Notes: generated from the letters alone by a model not told the origin. Shown: positions 1-11,284, numbered from the stretch's first letter. The stretch is DNA of 64,000 bases from Isoetes taiwanensis (GCA_021234155.1 JAJEKV010000108.1:2396676-2460675); one strand, 5' to 3'. Numbers and translations: made by a program.

Positions 1-297
1 TGTTGCAAACTTTATGACTTTCAGAATAATGGGATCAATCTGCTCTATCTTTATGGTAACTTTTACTTATGTTTTATTTGTTTTATTGTGATGAAATTCA
101 AAAGCTACAATGATGAAAACCTCAAATGAATTCTAGTTTTTTCCTCGGTTTGAATTCTAAAATTTTTGTCACATGGGGGTGACATCCTAAGGCCCGAAGG
201 GGGCCAAATTTTTTTTTTTTTTTTGCAACACAAACCATTAACATCCAACATATTAAAATTAAATCCCCAACACATAACAACCAACACATAACAACTA

Positions 298-753
298 TTG
301 ACATTAACAACCAACACATAACTACCATTGACATTAATTAACACAACCATTGGGTCCAAAGAAATTTAAATTAAAATCCCCTTAAACCCCTTTGGTTTGG
401 GTGCATATTCACACCGGGTGACGTAGGGCAAATGAGCCCAAGCGTAACGCATTTAAATCAACACCATATAGTATTCCGCTTGAAATCTTATAGTATTTTG
501 CGAATCTTGTTATACAGTATAGCAAATTTTGTACTTGCATACCCCACAAACGAGGAACTTTATGTACGGTGTAGATTAAGGAATAAGGGGTGAATATGCC
601 TATCCAACAGCTCTCGTTGCCCGGAGTCACCCCCCGTGTGAATATGCACCCAAACCAAAGGGGGTTTAAGGGGAATTTTAATTTAAATTTGCTGGACCCA
701 ATGGTTGTGTTAATTAATGTCAATGGTAGTTATGTGTTGGTTGTTAATGTCAA
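298..753. mobile_element. Foldback/MITE-like inverted-repeat element
   Basis: Two arms of about 125 bp, 298-422 and 626-753, are nearly perfect reverse complements; both carry the stretch reading GGTTTGGGTGCATATTCACA in one orientation. They flank an unrelated 203-bp centre. The outer part of the left side (about 226-297) holds further degenerate copies of the CCAACACATAACAA unit. No protein is encoded; the open frames here are mirror translations of the arms. A non-autonomous foldback DNA transposon is the simplest reading. A target duplication was not resolved. Confidence 0.75.
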
Positions 754-759
754 TAGGCT

Positions 760-1148
760 TCCATTCCAGCGCCAGTTCTACCTCTATCAGAAGAGTTAAG
801 GGTTTATCTAGATTTTACTTTGTAGTAGTTTGAGAGAAGCATTGGATAGGTTGTGGAGTATTGTGATGTGGTAGAAAGTTAAATGGGCTCAAATTATATT
901 TGTGTCATTCTAAGTACAAAGCGTGAGAAAATTTCGGCAGTGAAAATGCAGAAGCAACTTCCGGGCAACTTTCTGAGCATGAACAAGTTTCTGCGCAACT
1001 TTCTGAGCATGAACAAGTTTCGAGCATGAACAAGTTCTGCAAAACGAGGCTATTTCACTTTGGTTAGTTTCATGCAAGTATCTTGTTTATTGAACGTTAA
1101 GTTTGATCTTCAAAATATATGATGACTAAGATATGCTCAAATCTGCCA
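760..1148. other. Non-coding stretch with short tandem repeat
   Basis: No coding exon recognised. A short repeat (CTTTCTGAGCATGAACAAGTTT and partial copies) occurs two to three times near 969-1035. The stretch may be the 5' part or an intron of the DCN1-like gene that follows. Confidence 0.3.
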
Positions 1149-1149
1149 G

Positions 1150-2371
1150 GAAGAAAGGAGGAAGGGGCTCAAGTTGTTGAGAGTGGATAGCCTGGACAAG
1201 CTAAAGAAGGTTGTTTCTGCACTGCAGCTAGAGGTGCAATGTTGTCATTTTGTGTTGGGGCACTCCTAATGTCTTTCTTTTGGTCTCATCCATGATGGGC
1301 TTTCCCCTTCTTTTATCCTGCCTTACTTGAGATTCAAGCACATGTGGTTGTGTTCTGGCTATGGTCCTACAACTTCGTTGTTTGGCAAGCTTCAAAGTAC
1401 ATTGTCGTTTTAAAGGAGAACCTTATTCAGCGCATATGAACAAAAGCTCTGAATGAATGTATATTTTTACCTTTGTTGCTTCCCTTGGTTGGTCTATACT
1501 TGTTACAAAAGGAATACAGAGCAATAAATCTTAATCAGTGGACTGCCTTTCTACGCTTGTGTGAGGAGGTATGTTGTTAGAGAAAGTATGGTTTGTTTTT
1601 TTCGCTGCCTATCTCTTGTTCTCTTTTGCTATCATGAATCGCTTATGCTTAGTTCTAGGGAATAAATTACTAATTGCATATTTTTTATTAGCCAGAATGA
1701 CTTTAGCTAAACTTGCTCGATATTAATCCCAAAACCTTCTGTGGCTTAGCTAAACTGTACACATTTTTTCTCTCATACTTTCTAACGTTTAGCTAAACTA
1801 ACCCAAACATCATCCCAAAAATTTCTATGGTGAGGCCAACAGAAAATATTAAGCCAAATTACGATACTTTTTTTCAATATATTCCACTTATTTTAGTCAT
1901 TGTCTTTGTGAAAACATTCTAAAGTAATGCTAACTAGCAAAGTCTAAGACTCAAATTAATTCATAATGCTAGAAACTAAACTACTAATCATATATTTCAT
2001 ATAAACTAGAATGATGTTAGCTAAACTAACCCGAAATTCATTCTAAAAGTTTCTATAGTTTAGCTAAACAATACAAAATTTCACTCTCTTACTTTCTAGC
2101 ATTTGGCTAAAGAGCTCCAGGGTTGGCGCAATCCCGAAAAAAGTTAAGCTAAAATTATTATTTTTTTCCCAGTTTTTTCCATTTACTTTAGCCAAATTTT
2201 TTTGAAAATGTGCTCAAAAATCGCCAAATAGCTAAGTTTAGCCCTTAAATTATTCCATGCTTAGTTCACGACTGTTTTACACAGGTGAAATCAGATTTAA
2301 GTAATTATGATGAGAGTCAAGCATGGCCTCTTCTTTTGGACAAATATGTTGAGTGGACTCGAAATATATGA
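1150..2371 (+). CDS. DCN1-like (DCUN1-domain) protein, 3' exons
   Basis: Three exon-like blocks match the potentiating neddylation domain of DCN1-like proteins, which act as co-E3 factors for attaching NEDD8 to cullins. Block 1 (from 1150, after a CAG acceptor) reads LLRVDSLDKLKKVVSALQLE. Block 2 ends at 1568 on a GTATGT donor and reads EYRAINLNQWTAFLRLCEE. Block 3 starts at 2285 after ACAG and reads VKSDLSNYDESQAWPLLLDK followed by YVEWTR, ending at a TGA at 2369-2371. The YD-x-x-x-AWPxLLDxxVEW pattern is the family hallmark. Exons 2 and 3 join in frame across a 716-bp intron full of TTTAGCTAAAC repeats. The region joining blocks 1 and 2 and the 5' end of the gene were not found, so this may be a partial or diverged gene. 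Identification is from motif memory. Confidence 0.68.
1655..2240. repeat. Diverged direct repeat rich in TTTAGCTAAAC
   Basis: Two diverged copies, about 1655-1900 and 1975-2200, each contain several palindromic TTTAGCTAAAC / TTAGCTAAACT motifs and matching flanks (for example TCTCTCATACTTTCTA and TCACTCTCTTACTTTCTAG). They lie inside the last intron of the DCN1-like gene. This resembles a MITE with subterminal palindromes, duplicated and decayed. Confidence 0.5.
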
Positions 2372-2884
2372 TGCAAGTCAATTTTAAAAGAAGATAGAAT
2401 CAGGAGGGCCTAGCCAAAGCCAAGAAAAAAAAACCCATTTCATTGTGTACCCTGTCAGAAGAAAATTCTTATTGATCCATTTGTTGGTTTGAATTTTGCT
2501 AAATACGAAGTTATTACTTCTAATAAAGGGCTGTGGTGGCGGATATTTTCTGCTACTTTTAGGTCTGTACAATGGAATAGTTTTCAAAGTTATTTTTGTC
2601 CCTTTACTGTGTTATATGTGCAACGTAGTCTTTGCTATTGTTTAATGTTACTTAAAGAATAACTCTATTTTAGAGTTTTCAAGATATGTAAGATATGACC
2701 CATTAATTTAAACAAATGTGTTGGCATACAAAATAAGGCTTATAAACCCTAAGCTGTGAAGTTTCGAAGATCCTGGTAAAACAATGACTAGTAATTGAGT
2801 CGAATCCCAGATCCCAGATGAACAGTGTATTTCGAAATAACAATTAGTTTAGACATTGGAATAACGCAGAATATATGTCCTAAT

Positions 2885-3060
2885 GCATATAACCATTACA
2901 TATGGAAATAACGAAATTGGTTAAACCAACATTGGAACAACTGAACATTGTGAACATGGTTGAAACGCATTTGGTTATATAGGGAGAGTATTTAATATCA
3001 ATGTGAACATAGTTGAAATGCATTTGGTCAGACAGGGATAGTATTTAATATCAACGAGCT
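2885..3060. repeat. Short tandem duplication, AT-rich
   Basis: The unit GTGAACATGGTTGAAACGCA...GAGTATTTAATATCAA occurs twice in tandem (about 2947-3000 and 3001-3055) with a few substitutions. The surrounding 2372-3300 has no recognisable gene. A single degenerate palindrome related to the arrays below (GTATTTCGAAATAAC) sits near 2828. Confidence 0.5.
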
Positions 3061-3315
3061 TCTTGATTAAACAAGAAATTTGTCTAGACAAATATTAGTG
3101 CCAACATTTTTCTTTTGGTAGTAAGGTGGTATTTATATGACGACAACGGAGGTGGCTTGGATATGGCAATGAGTGTGGAAAAGACATGTCAATGAGGTGA
3201 CCGAGTGACTGACATGCTTACAATTTTTTGCACACGACTTCTAAAATCCATGCACGACGATTTCTTAGAAAACAAAGATGTGTTCCAGTGTACAAGTTTG
3301 CTTTCTCAGGAAAGC

Positions 3316-3486
3316 AAAAGTGTATTCCGGAATACACTTTTGCTTTCTCTATACACTTTGGATCTTCAGAGAAAGCAAAAATGTATTCCGGAATACACTT
3401 TTGCTTTCTCTAAAAATCCAAAGTGTATTCTGGAATACACGTTTGTTTTCTAGAAAAGCAAAAGTGTATTCCAGAATACAATTTTG
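3316..3486. repeat. Palindrome array A (GTGTATTCCGGAATACAC), relict
   Basis: Four near-perfect copies of the palindrome GTGTATTCCGGAATACAC are centred at about 3328, 3389, 3431 and 3472, plus a half-site whose centre would be near 3347. Spacings are 19 (broken copy), 42, 42 and 41 bp. The copies are embedded in longer palindromes through flanking AAAGCAAAA / TTTTGCTTT. The same core and spacing recur at 40.5 and 42.6 kb, so this array marks a truncated relative of that transposon. Confidence 0.85.
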
Positions 3487-3910
3487 TTTTGAAAGTTTTT
3501 CGTTTTATGTGTCCTAGTGTTCAATTATCTACTTGCTTATCTTCTTGTTTTTTATTCAGCCAATAGAACGTCAAACATGTTTGATGGAACAACTAAACGT
3601 GGAGACTTGGGACAGATACCCAGTTGCAAGGTCTGACAAGTGTATTGTTCGATACACACCAAATTTTGAGGGTGCCAAATTGATATACTGAAAAAATTTA
3701 AAGAAATAATTATTATTTTTTCTTCTCTATTTTGATGTTTTTGATATCTCACTTTCAGAGATTATGTATTCATGTCTACATTTCAAGGGTGTTTCTTTGC
3801 AAAGAACAACCTTGTCACTTAATAGGGGTCAAAGTGGGTGAAAAAAAAAAACTAAACCTTTTGAAATCCTTAAGTTTATCCAAAAAAGGCTAATTTTAAG
3901 AGCGTGGTCT

Positions 3911-3958
3911 CTTTTTTAAGGGAATCTTTGAAACGGGAGTTCTGCAACACTCCCGTTT
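3911..3958. mobile_element. Relict transposon terminus (TIR) of the ParB-methyltransferase element family
   Basis: Read on the minus strand, this begins AAACGGGAGTG, followed by a short loop and the complementary ACTCCCGTTT as a 10-bp inverted repeat, and then AAAGATTCCC. The left end of the complete element (38705 onward) reads AAATGGGAGTG, the same loop, CACTCCTGTTT, then AAAGATTCC. Together with palindrome array A some 440 bp inward, this marks the right end of a decayed, non-autonomous copy. Its left end was not found. Confidence 0.65.
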
Positions 3959-3959
3959 C

Positions 3960-4990
3960 AATTGCAATGTTCAAGGGTGCATTTAAATTCCATTATTTAC
4001 CTGTTGGTTTTGAGCTAGAGCAGATGAAGAAATTCCAACATCTGGTCCAAGAAGAGAGGTATACACCAATAACTTCAAGGCATTGCAGCCATATGGACCC
4101 ACTATGACAGTGGCATAGCTAGCTGACAGTTTATTTGTGGGCTAGTTGGAGTTGACTTTGTTAGTCGGGGGAATGACATATCCTAGTCTAGAAGAAGCTG
4201 TCCGAGTCTTCAAGTTTAAGGAACAAGTCCAGGATCAGATTAAGAAAAGTCGGGAAGAACAACCCAACATTGGAATTCATAATGAAAAAACCCTCATTAG
4301 CAGAGAGAGAGATTCTCTACTACTCATGGAGATACAAGAAGCCCCTTGGCCTAGGCTGACCCACTGGATAATTGAGACGGAACTAACGATCAGGAGATAA
4401 TGATACTTTTACATCCATTACTTAGCTATACAACAACACTCACATATAATATAAAATCCACAATAGTTTCTATTGCAAAACACTCTTAATATTTACAAGC
4501 CACACCCATGATCAATTGGACTTGGCCTCGTCCGAGGTCACAGAGGAAGAAATAGGTGAGTTCTTCTCCGTGGAATACTCATCTCTAGATTCTCTGTCTG
4601 AAGCTTGGATTCAGAGAACTAGCCGTTCTTATACTAATTGATATGAGTGACCTCTTCACCCTGTAAAACTAGCAACTCAGTTAATCAGAAGAGTTTGAAA
4701 TCTCTTTAAAAAAATCTCTTGGCACAAATTCTCCACCCAACCGGGCTTCATCTTGCAGATGCTCAAGGTTTTCCCAGTTCTGAGAAGTTGTTATCCAACG
4801 AGATAACCTCTTTGGGGCTTTTGAAAGAGAAATCAAATAGGATTCGGCTTGCAGGTATCTCAATGGGTTAGACAGCAAAGACTTCTATCACGCTTAAGGA
4901 TCTCTCTCTTTATATAATGCTTGTCATATTTTACGAGCTCTACCTTTAGCCTAAATTAAATTCGTCCTCTAAAACTGGCCCACAGCCTTA
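3960..4990. other. Unassigned stretch with a short open frame
   Basis: An 84-codon frame at 4146-4400 (plus) and a 65-codon frame at 4681-4878 (minus) are present, but neither resembles a family I can name. A TATATAAT motif occurs near 4910. This may be part of a decayed retroelement. Confidence 0.2.
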
Positions 4991-5014
4991 AAACGGTTCC
5001 CCCTTAATCGATTT

Positions 5015-5153
5015 ATTTATTGGCTAGTCCATTGGATTAGCAACTAAGAGATCTTGTGTTCAAGTCTCTGGGGGTTCGTCATATGTCCTCATGGATGCTG
5101 CCAATGTGGCATGACGTAAAAATACTATCTATCTATCGATCTATCTATCTTAA
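5015..5153 (+). mobile_element. tRNA-derived SINE with (CTAT)n tail, copy 1
   Basis: A B-box-like motif (TGTTCAAGTCTC) near 5057 follows an A-box-like stretch near 5019-5040. The 3' body (ATGGATGCTGCC...TGGCATGACGT...AAAATA) ends in a CTAT microsatellite. The 3' half matches the element at 49.0-49.25 kb. Features are those of a Pol III-transcribed SINE; copy 1 appears shorter in the middle than copy 2. Confidence 0.65.
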
Positions 5154-5159
5154 TCGTCT

Positions 5160-6148
5160 AAGGATAAAGCCTAATCTGGCCAATCCGACTTGTATTCAGG
5201 TCTTTCCGGCCAATTCCAGTCTTGTTCGCCCATTCTGAACCCAATCCGGGTTCCTCCATTCATTCTGCTATTCAACTGGTTGTTACAATAGCGACCACAA
5301 CTAACAAGTTTGTTTTAAACATATTATTAACTTCAATAGTAACCAAAGATTAGCTTTCCTTCAACAATTGTGTTTAAATCAAATCTCAATTATTCTTTTA
5401 GCTAGACTTTTAATTGCGAGTTTGCATCCTTGTTCCTCCTGCAAGACATCTGAGCCATTCCCCCGAGCTTGCGTTGTAACAATTCCTTCCCTTACTAAGG
5501 CTGATCGTCCTCGATCATCTGCCTTGCAGGGTTAACCAATTTTCTAGGCTGGTAATCTTACCATCTGCCTCTAAGTCTCTAAGGAGCTGGCTTTTGTGCT
5601 GCATTCATAGTTACCTCCTTACCTTTTACGAGAGCAACATTTGATTCAAAATAAACACTTTTATTACTCATATCAAATGAAAACCATGCTCAATCATTCC
5701 AGCACATACTTAATCCACTTATCTTTGTTCAGTCACATACTCACATAAAACATCTTTTAATCTACTTATCTTTGTTCGGATGAACGATCTGAAGACGACT
5801 TCTGTCATAGGCTTCTGCCTTTTCTTTGTCAAACTTGGTATGGAAACTTTCAGGAACTTCTTCAGCAAGGTGGACATGGGGCAATGCAGCGTCTCTTTTA
5901 ATTTCTCATTTGGTATTCAATCTGTACAATTGATTATAGATTGAAGCATATGTGGCTTCTCTGAGCAGTGCGGGAGATTGCTCAGATTACTCTTTGTCTC
6001 TTTTTCTTTTCATCTCTACTTTTGCAGAAGGTTGTTTAGAGCATTCAAGATTTATCTGCAGCTTGTGGAAAATGAGTATTTTGCTCCTGTAGTATTCTGT
6101 TTTGCTGATGTACTAGTTAAACAGAAGAAGAGGTTGAGAGAAGGCTTA
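5160..6148. other. Unassigned, possibly retrotransposon-derived flank of Helitron H1
   Basis: No convincing gene. Minus-strand reading of about 5790-5900 gives a short frame with EEVPESFHTKFDKEKAEAYD, which looks coding but is not assigned. Because Helitron H1 inserted at 6148, this stretch and 9987 onward were once contiguous, and gag remains follow at 10.3-11.1 kb. Confidence 0.25.
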
Positions 6149-6480
6149 TCTTATATTATAATGTTTTAGTGCAAGTAATGGACCACGCCCTAAATTTGAC
6201 GGTCTGAATTTGATCAATTCTAACAACGGTCGAGATGATGCCACATCCTAATAAGTTTTTTTTAAGCCCCACGGGTTAGGGTTTTTAACCTCTTTTCGGC
6301 TTATGCACTCAAGCTTTTGCTGTTCTTTTCAGTGCCAATTTGATCGTCCCTGTTCTTTCATGTTATGAAGGTTTGATCATGGCTGGCTGGCTGATGCCGA
6401 AATGGCTGATGGTGATCTGGTCGTTGTAGCTAAGGCGGCCGAGCTGGTCGTTGGTTTATGTTCTGCGATTTAGGGCTTCC

Positions 6481-7169
6481 TCAGCTATGGCGAAGCGGGA
6501 AGGTCTGCAACACCATCCGCTTCCAGGCAATGAAAACTCCAGATCTCATATAATTGATTCTCTGCAGCAGCAATAGCATCTTCATCTGACTGCTCCTGCA
6601 AGAGCATATATTTGAAATAAAAGCGTTCAAATTCTTTGTCAAAGCGGGACGGATTATGACTAGCAATTCTTCGTCAAAGCGGATGGATTATGACTAGAAA
6701 AGGTTGGAAGATCAAATGAAGAGCACAAATTTTCTTGCTTTGTGACTTCACTGCAAGAGCTCTGCATTGCATGGGCCTTGCATTGCTCAACGAGGGCAGT
6801 TTTTTTGTTGTTTCTCATATTGAACCTCTCAGGCATAAAGCCCTCTTTCCTGATTGCCAATGCTGCTGAATCATACGCCACTGCAGATTCTTCTGCAGTC
6901 AGAAAGGATCCTAGCCAGATACGTTTGCAAGGACTTGACTGCCGGATTTCTGCAGTTCATTTGCCCGATTTGCGCTGCCTTACTCGAATAAATTTCGTCC
7001 TGCCTGAACCAAACCACACAAGAAGGGTAAGCTTCTTCGAACTCGGCTTCACACACTCTAGGTGATTCATATCTGAATCAAGAGGGCCGAATTCATGCCT
7101 GAGGCTTTTTAGCGGATGTTCCTCACAGCTGCAAGGCAATGAGTTGCTGCGTTGGTTTCTAAGGTGCAT
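6481..7169 (-). pseudogene. AP2/ERF transcription-factor fragment (captured in H1)
   Basis: The minus strand encodes pieces of an AP2/ERF DNA-binding domain. RVRQRKSGK lies at about 6957-6990, and in another frame SFLTAEESAVAYDSAALAIR lies at about 6850-6910, with the YDSAALAIRG-like helix typical of the family. A stop and frame changes separate the halves, so the domain is not intact. A downstream block at about 6484-6600 encodes an acidic tail (EQSDEDAIAAAENQLYE) that may be the original C-terminus. It lies antisense to the Helitron. Capture followed by decay is the likely history. Confidence 0.65.
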
Positions 7170-8040
7170 TTGCTAACCCTAGGTGAATCCGCTGCCTCTA
7201 CAATTCAAACAGTCAGCAACTGAACTTGCAAAGACAATCAACTGCGGAGCTCAAGATGATTAGATGTTCTGATCCGCCAGAGTTGTTAAGGAAGGGATCG
7301 TCCAATCCAAGGATTCGAGCAACTAATCAATTTCCTCACCCTACATCAAGCCAGAAAAGGGATAATCCATTGGGAAACCCGATCTAGAGAATGCATTTCC
7401 AATCCCCTAGGTTAAAAGCAAGAGGTACAACTATGGTAAATCATTATGGTAAATCGGTGGTGCTTGAATGATAAGAACTGGAGCTTTCAGTTGCAGCTTG
7501 GAGTTGGAATTTTTACTTAGAGGCTGGAACTGCAAGGGCATACAGAGTATGTAAAATTGGAAGGTACGTTGATGTTTAGTAGACTTTCGTCCTCTTTTAT
7601 AGGGAAAAGATCTGAGACAAAAAATGACGAGCTTGCATTCCAGGTTTAGCTTGAGCCGGACCCAGTTAACGGGAGCTCAAGGCAATTTTCCTTTTCCCGT
7701 TGCACCCATCTCTTCTGTTTCTCTACCCAAGGGGCACACATTCTGTTCCTCTGCTTTTCTTTAGTGAGTATTTTTGGGTGTGTAGATACCTTTTACAAGG
7801 AGGTCTGGAGAATAAAATTAGAAATCGGCAGGACTTAGGAGCTTGGTGGTGAGAAGCAAATCTTCTTTATAAAGAAGCATCAGGAGCAATGAAAGTAAAT
7901 CTTCTCTATCTGCTCCATCTTTTGCTGCATTGCACCAATCTAACATTGCTTTTTATGAAGGAGATGAAGAATAAAGTCAGAAACTTGCAGGACTTAAGGG
8001 TTGGAGTTGCACAAACCTTCTTCACGAAGGTAGCAATTGC

Positions 8041-8107
8041 AACAGCAACAATGCAAGCAAATTGGATTCACACAAGCAACAATGCAAGCAAATTGGATTC
8101 ACACAGG
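8041..8107. repeat. Tandem duplication of about 31 bp
   Basis: AAGCAACAATGCAAGCAAAT followed by TGGATTCACAC is present twice in a row inside Helitron H1. Confidence 0.6.
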
Positions 8108-8319
8108 CATATCACATTGAAGCAGACATTAAAGGGTATATGTAAAAGCTTTTTATTTGTTATTTTTATTTACAGAATTCCGGGGCATTAGCATATGTTT
8201 CCTACCACTGCACTTCTTACATGCAACTTGCATTTGAAGTGCTCTTCAAGAGCCCTCCCCATGCCCATTCCTGCAGTCAATGATTCATTTGTTGATTCAA
8301 GAATCCTTTTGTGCTGCAG

Positions 8320-9019
8320 GGTTGCTAATTGGGTGGAGACATGGCGAGTTCTTACAAGATCATTATCTTGGTTGCTTCCTTATATTGTCCTTGCCACTGC
8401 AGCATCTGCATTGATAAATCCAACTTCATTTTCCTGGTAACATACTTCATTTCTCACTTTGTGTAATCTTTTTGATATGTGAAAAGCTCCAAAGCTAGCA
8501 TCTAATGTGCATCAAGGTAAGCAAGGATTTTTATGCTCCCTATCTTGGTGGTATTATGCTATCCATGTGCAGCTTTCAGTTTCTGATTTTGCTTTAATTA
8601 TACAAAGGTACGTTGTGACATGCCTCTACCATACTTGGCTTTTTTATTGTAAGGCTTATGGGTATTCATCATTCGCTGTTGGGCTTATCCTCACCGCATG
8701 CATTGCTGGTGCTCAACTATCAAGCTATGCAGCATACGTATCTAATGGGGATGTGGCACTCAGCATTATGCTGACAAGCTTGACAACAATATCTTTCATT
8801 GTTGTTACTCCCTTTGTCACCAGAGCTGTAATTGGTTTGGTTCTGTCAGTAGATGTGATTGCTATGGGGAAGTCTATTCTTCAGGCACATATGATCAGAT
8901 TGTACCTAGCATTTATATCATGCACAGAAAATATCTCACAACCTGTTTTGCAAGTGGTTCTAATTCCAATTATCTTTTGCCTTTTGCTTAATACATATGA
9001 AATTTCCAATATGTTTTGA
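8320..9019 (+). pseudogene. BASS-family (bile acid:sodium symporter) fragment, captured in H1
   Basis: The block matches plastid-type BASS transporters. Exon 1 (8320-8436, after a CAG acceptor and before a GT donor) encodes WLLPYIVLATAASALINPTS. Exon 2 (about 8525-8610) encodes FYAPYLGGIML then, in a different frame, QLSVSDFALIIQR. Exon 3 (about 8655-8884) encodes GLILTACIAGAQLSSYAAYV and ALSIMLTSLTTISFIVVTPF, ending VDVIAMGKSILQ; VVLIPII and LLLNTY follow from 8954. GAQLSSYA and the KSILQ-VVL junction are family hallmarks. The frame change in exon 2 and lost splice sites at 8885-8953 argue for a pseudogene. The plastid transit peptide and 3' exons are absent. Confidence 0.75.
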
Positions 9020-9227
9020 TAGCAATGTACAGTAGATTGTAGATTGACGTTCTGACTGAAATCATATTGTTTTAACATTTTCAAATCTTATTGTTTAAAT
9101 GCTTTCTAAAGAAAATGGAGGAGATAATTGAGAAGAATGGTGAAAAAATTCTCTGCCTTTGTTGTAAACATGTAGAAAACCTTTGTTGTAAACATGTAGA
9201 AAACGACATCCAACCCCAGCAAAACCA

Positions 9228-9790
9228 CATCAAACCCTGGAAGGAATGTTGCAATGGCAAGGATAGTAGTATTTGTTTAATTATCGTGTCCTAAAAAGAG
9301 ATGTATTGAATTTATGGTTTGAAACCCTGGAAGGAATGTTGCAATGGCAAGGATAGTAGTATTTGTTTAATTATCGTGTCCTAAAAAGAGATGTATTGAA
9401 TTTATGGTTTGCTTTTATGGACTAGACAACCACTAAGGTCTCCGTTACCCCATGGTAGTAACAAGAAAACATGCTTTGGCTTTCAACTTATGACCAAAGA
9501 TTCATAGGTTTTTCTTATTTGGAAAAGAAAAAGCTCAATAAATAAGCAAAGACAAGGCAACCGCTAAGGCCTCTGTTACCCCATGGCAGTAACAAGAAAA
9601 CATGCTTTGGCTTTCAACTTATGACCAAAGATTCATAGGTTTTCCTTATTGGAAAGGGAAAGGCTCAATAAATAAGCAAAGACAAACTATTCGTTACAAA
9701 TAGTAGTCGGCATTACATCAATGAATTCCTAGGCAAGAGTGTTTGCACTTCCTAAGAATTGCTAGGCAAGAGTGTTTGCACTTCCTAAGA
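9228..9790. repeat. Nest of three tandem duplications near the H1 3' end
   Basis: A unit of about 94 bp (GAAACCCTGGAAGGAATGTT...TTTATGGTTTG) occurs at about 9232-9413 twice. A unit of about 128 bp (AACCACTAAGGTCTCC...AATAAGCAAAGACA) occurs twice at about 9425-9690. A unit of about 36 bp (CTAGGCAAGAGTGTTTGCAC) occurs twice at about 9727-9790. All precede the Helitron terminus. Confidence 0.8.
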
Positions 9791-10299
9791 TTACAACAAT
9801 TAACAACGTGATGACTTTGATTAAATTGCAACAAAATAACATGATGAGACTACAAAACAATATTACAATTGAACGCCACGCTCAATACCACCAAGAGGCA
9901 AATCTCCTGTTCCGATGCAATTTCCTCGGCGTCCCAATAGTTGCAGGTTCCAAATCATGCCCAGCAACGCTGGGCACCGTTACTAGTATATACTATAGCT
10001 GCAGATGTGATTTCAGATCCATGGGATCATTTGTGCTTAAATTATATCTGATCCATAAGGGATCTTTGTATTGTAATTTTTCCTATCTGATCAATACAAA
10101 ACTTCTTACTTTCAAAAGAAAAAGAAAAAGTGGACATGGGCAATCTGAGCAGTTGATCTTGTTTTCGTACGGGTGTCCTCCTTTGGTGGCTCAGATTCTA
10201 CTTTAATTGTGGATGCTAGCTTTGGACAAATGAGGTCCTCCATATTTAAAACATCCTCCCAAGGGTCCCTTAGCCTGATCTCTAGCTATTCTCCGTTCA

Positions 10300-11080
10300 C
10301 CATTATTTCCTTTTGACTGGATTAGTGTTGGCATTCAAGGTATTTAATCTATACTTCTTATTCTCCCTTTCACCTGCTCGAGCATTGTCTGGCTTAAAAT
10401 TCTTGTCCTGGGGATACCCCTCCCATATATCATATCACACTGTATTAGGATTGAGTTTATTGAGTTTCATCTCTGCCGCTTCAGCTTTTCTCACTGCTTT
10501 ATCAATATTTGCTAGTTCTGCAAAACATACCTCTCAGTCCGGCCATAACCTTTAAGTTATTTCATTCCCAGACAATCCTCCTACTTGCACTTCTCCTATT
10601 TGCATGGCTAGGTAAAAGAACTTGGAATAGAATTTATTGATGTACTGATTCATTTTCAATGATCCCACTATCTTTTAAGATTAGGATAATAATTTGCATG
10701 CAAGTTGTGAGATTCGAATGCTTTCCTGAACTCTGCCCAAGTTTTTATTTGGGGCAATAATTTCTTCCGTCCTTGCCACCATATTCTAGCTATTTCTGTC
10801 GAGTACTTATCCATGGCTTGTAGTTTCTGCTCCTCCGTAGCCTTGAACTCTTTCAAAGAAACTTTCCCAGCTTGACAAGAATCCTAGAACTATTGGCGGG
10901 TTTCGTTTTATCTCCTGTATATGACGGCATCCCCTCAACCTTCTCCAACCATTTAGTTCTTCTGGTTGCACTAGGAGAATCAAGTGGTGGCAGAGTAACT
11001 GGGGGCGGGTTTGCAGGCAAAGGAGGCTGTTGATATATGTCTGGCAGATGTCCATACAATATTGCGATATATCAATCAAT
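10300..11080 (-). pseudogene. Ty3/gypsy-type gag remnant
   Basis: Minus-strand frames together resemble an LTR-retrotransposon gag. A proline-rich leader (PPPVTLPPLDSP) is followed by TKWLEKVEGMPSYTGD, then ATEEQKLQAMDKYSTEIARI and WWQGRKKLLPQIKTWAEFRK, and further on NQYINKFYSKFFYLAMQIGE. The pattern of A-x-x-WW followed by TWxEFxxxF is characteristic of gypsy gag. Frames shift between blocks (for example near 10855) and stops intervene, so it is dead. No protease or reverse transcriptase was recognised nearby. Confidence 0.6.
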
Positions 11081-11284
11081 CTTGTTAATTTGGGATTTTC
11101 AGGTGTGGAAAATGTTTTTGGATTTTTTTTTACCAGATTTCCTAAGGTTTTAAGGAGTTTTAAACGCCGGGAAAAAACTCCGGCTATCCAAAAATTGAAA
11201 ATAATTCACTCCATGATTTCATATGATTTCATTAGGTTGGTCTTCATCCTCCGTGGAAAATAGTATTCGAGACCAAGAGAAGAT

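Larger units (their letters stand above)
6149..9986 (+). mobile_element. Helitron H1, gene-capturing
   Basis: The 5' end is TC in TCTTATATTATAATG at 6149, preceded by A. The 3' end is a hairpin GCCCAGCAACGCTGGGC at 9959-9975, then ACCGTTA and CTAG at 9983-9986, followed by T. These are the classic Helitron signals: 5' TC, a GC-rich hairpin about 10 nt before CTRR, and insertion between A and T. The 3.84-kb element encodes no Rep/helicase, so it is non-autonomous. Inside are a minus-strand AP2/ERF fragment, a plus-strand BASS transporter fragment, and several tandem duplications near the 3' end. Ends match H2, H3 and H4 in this window. Confidence 0.88.

Noticed and set aside
3205-3517. Open frames rich in PEYTFAFS / CIPEYT-type peptides here and at 40.4-40.7 and 42.5-42.8 kb
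   Set aside because: They are translations of the GTGTATTCCGGAATACAC palindromes in different frames and strands, not proteins.
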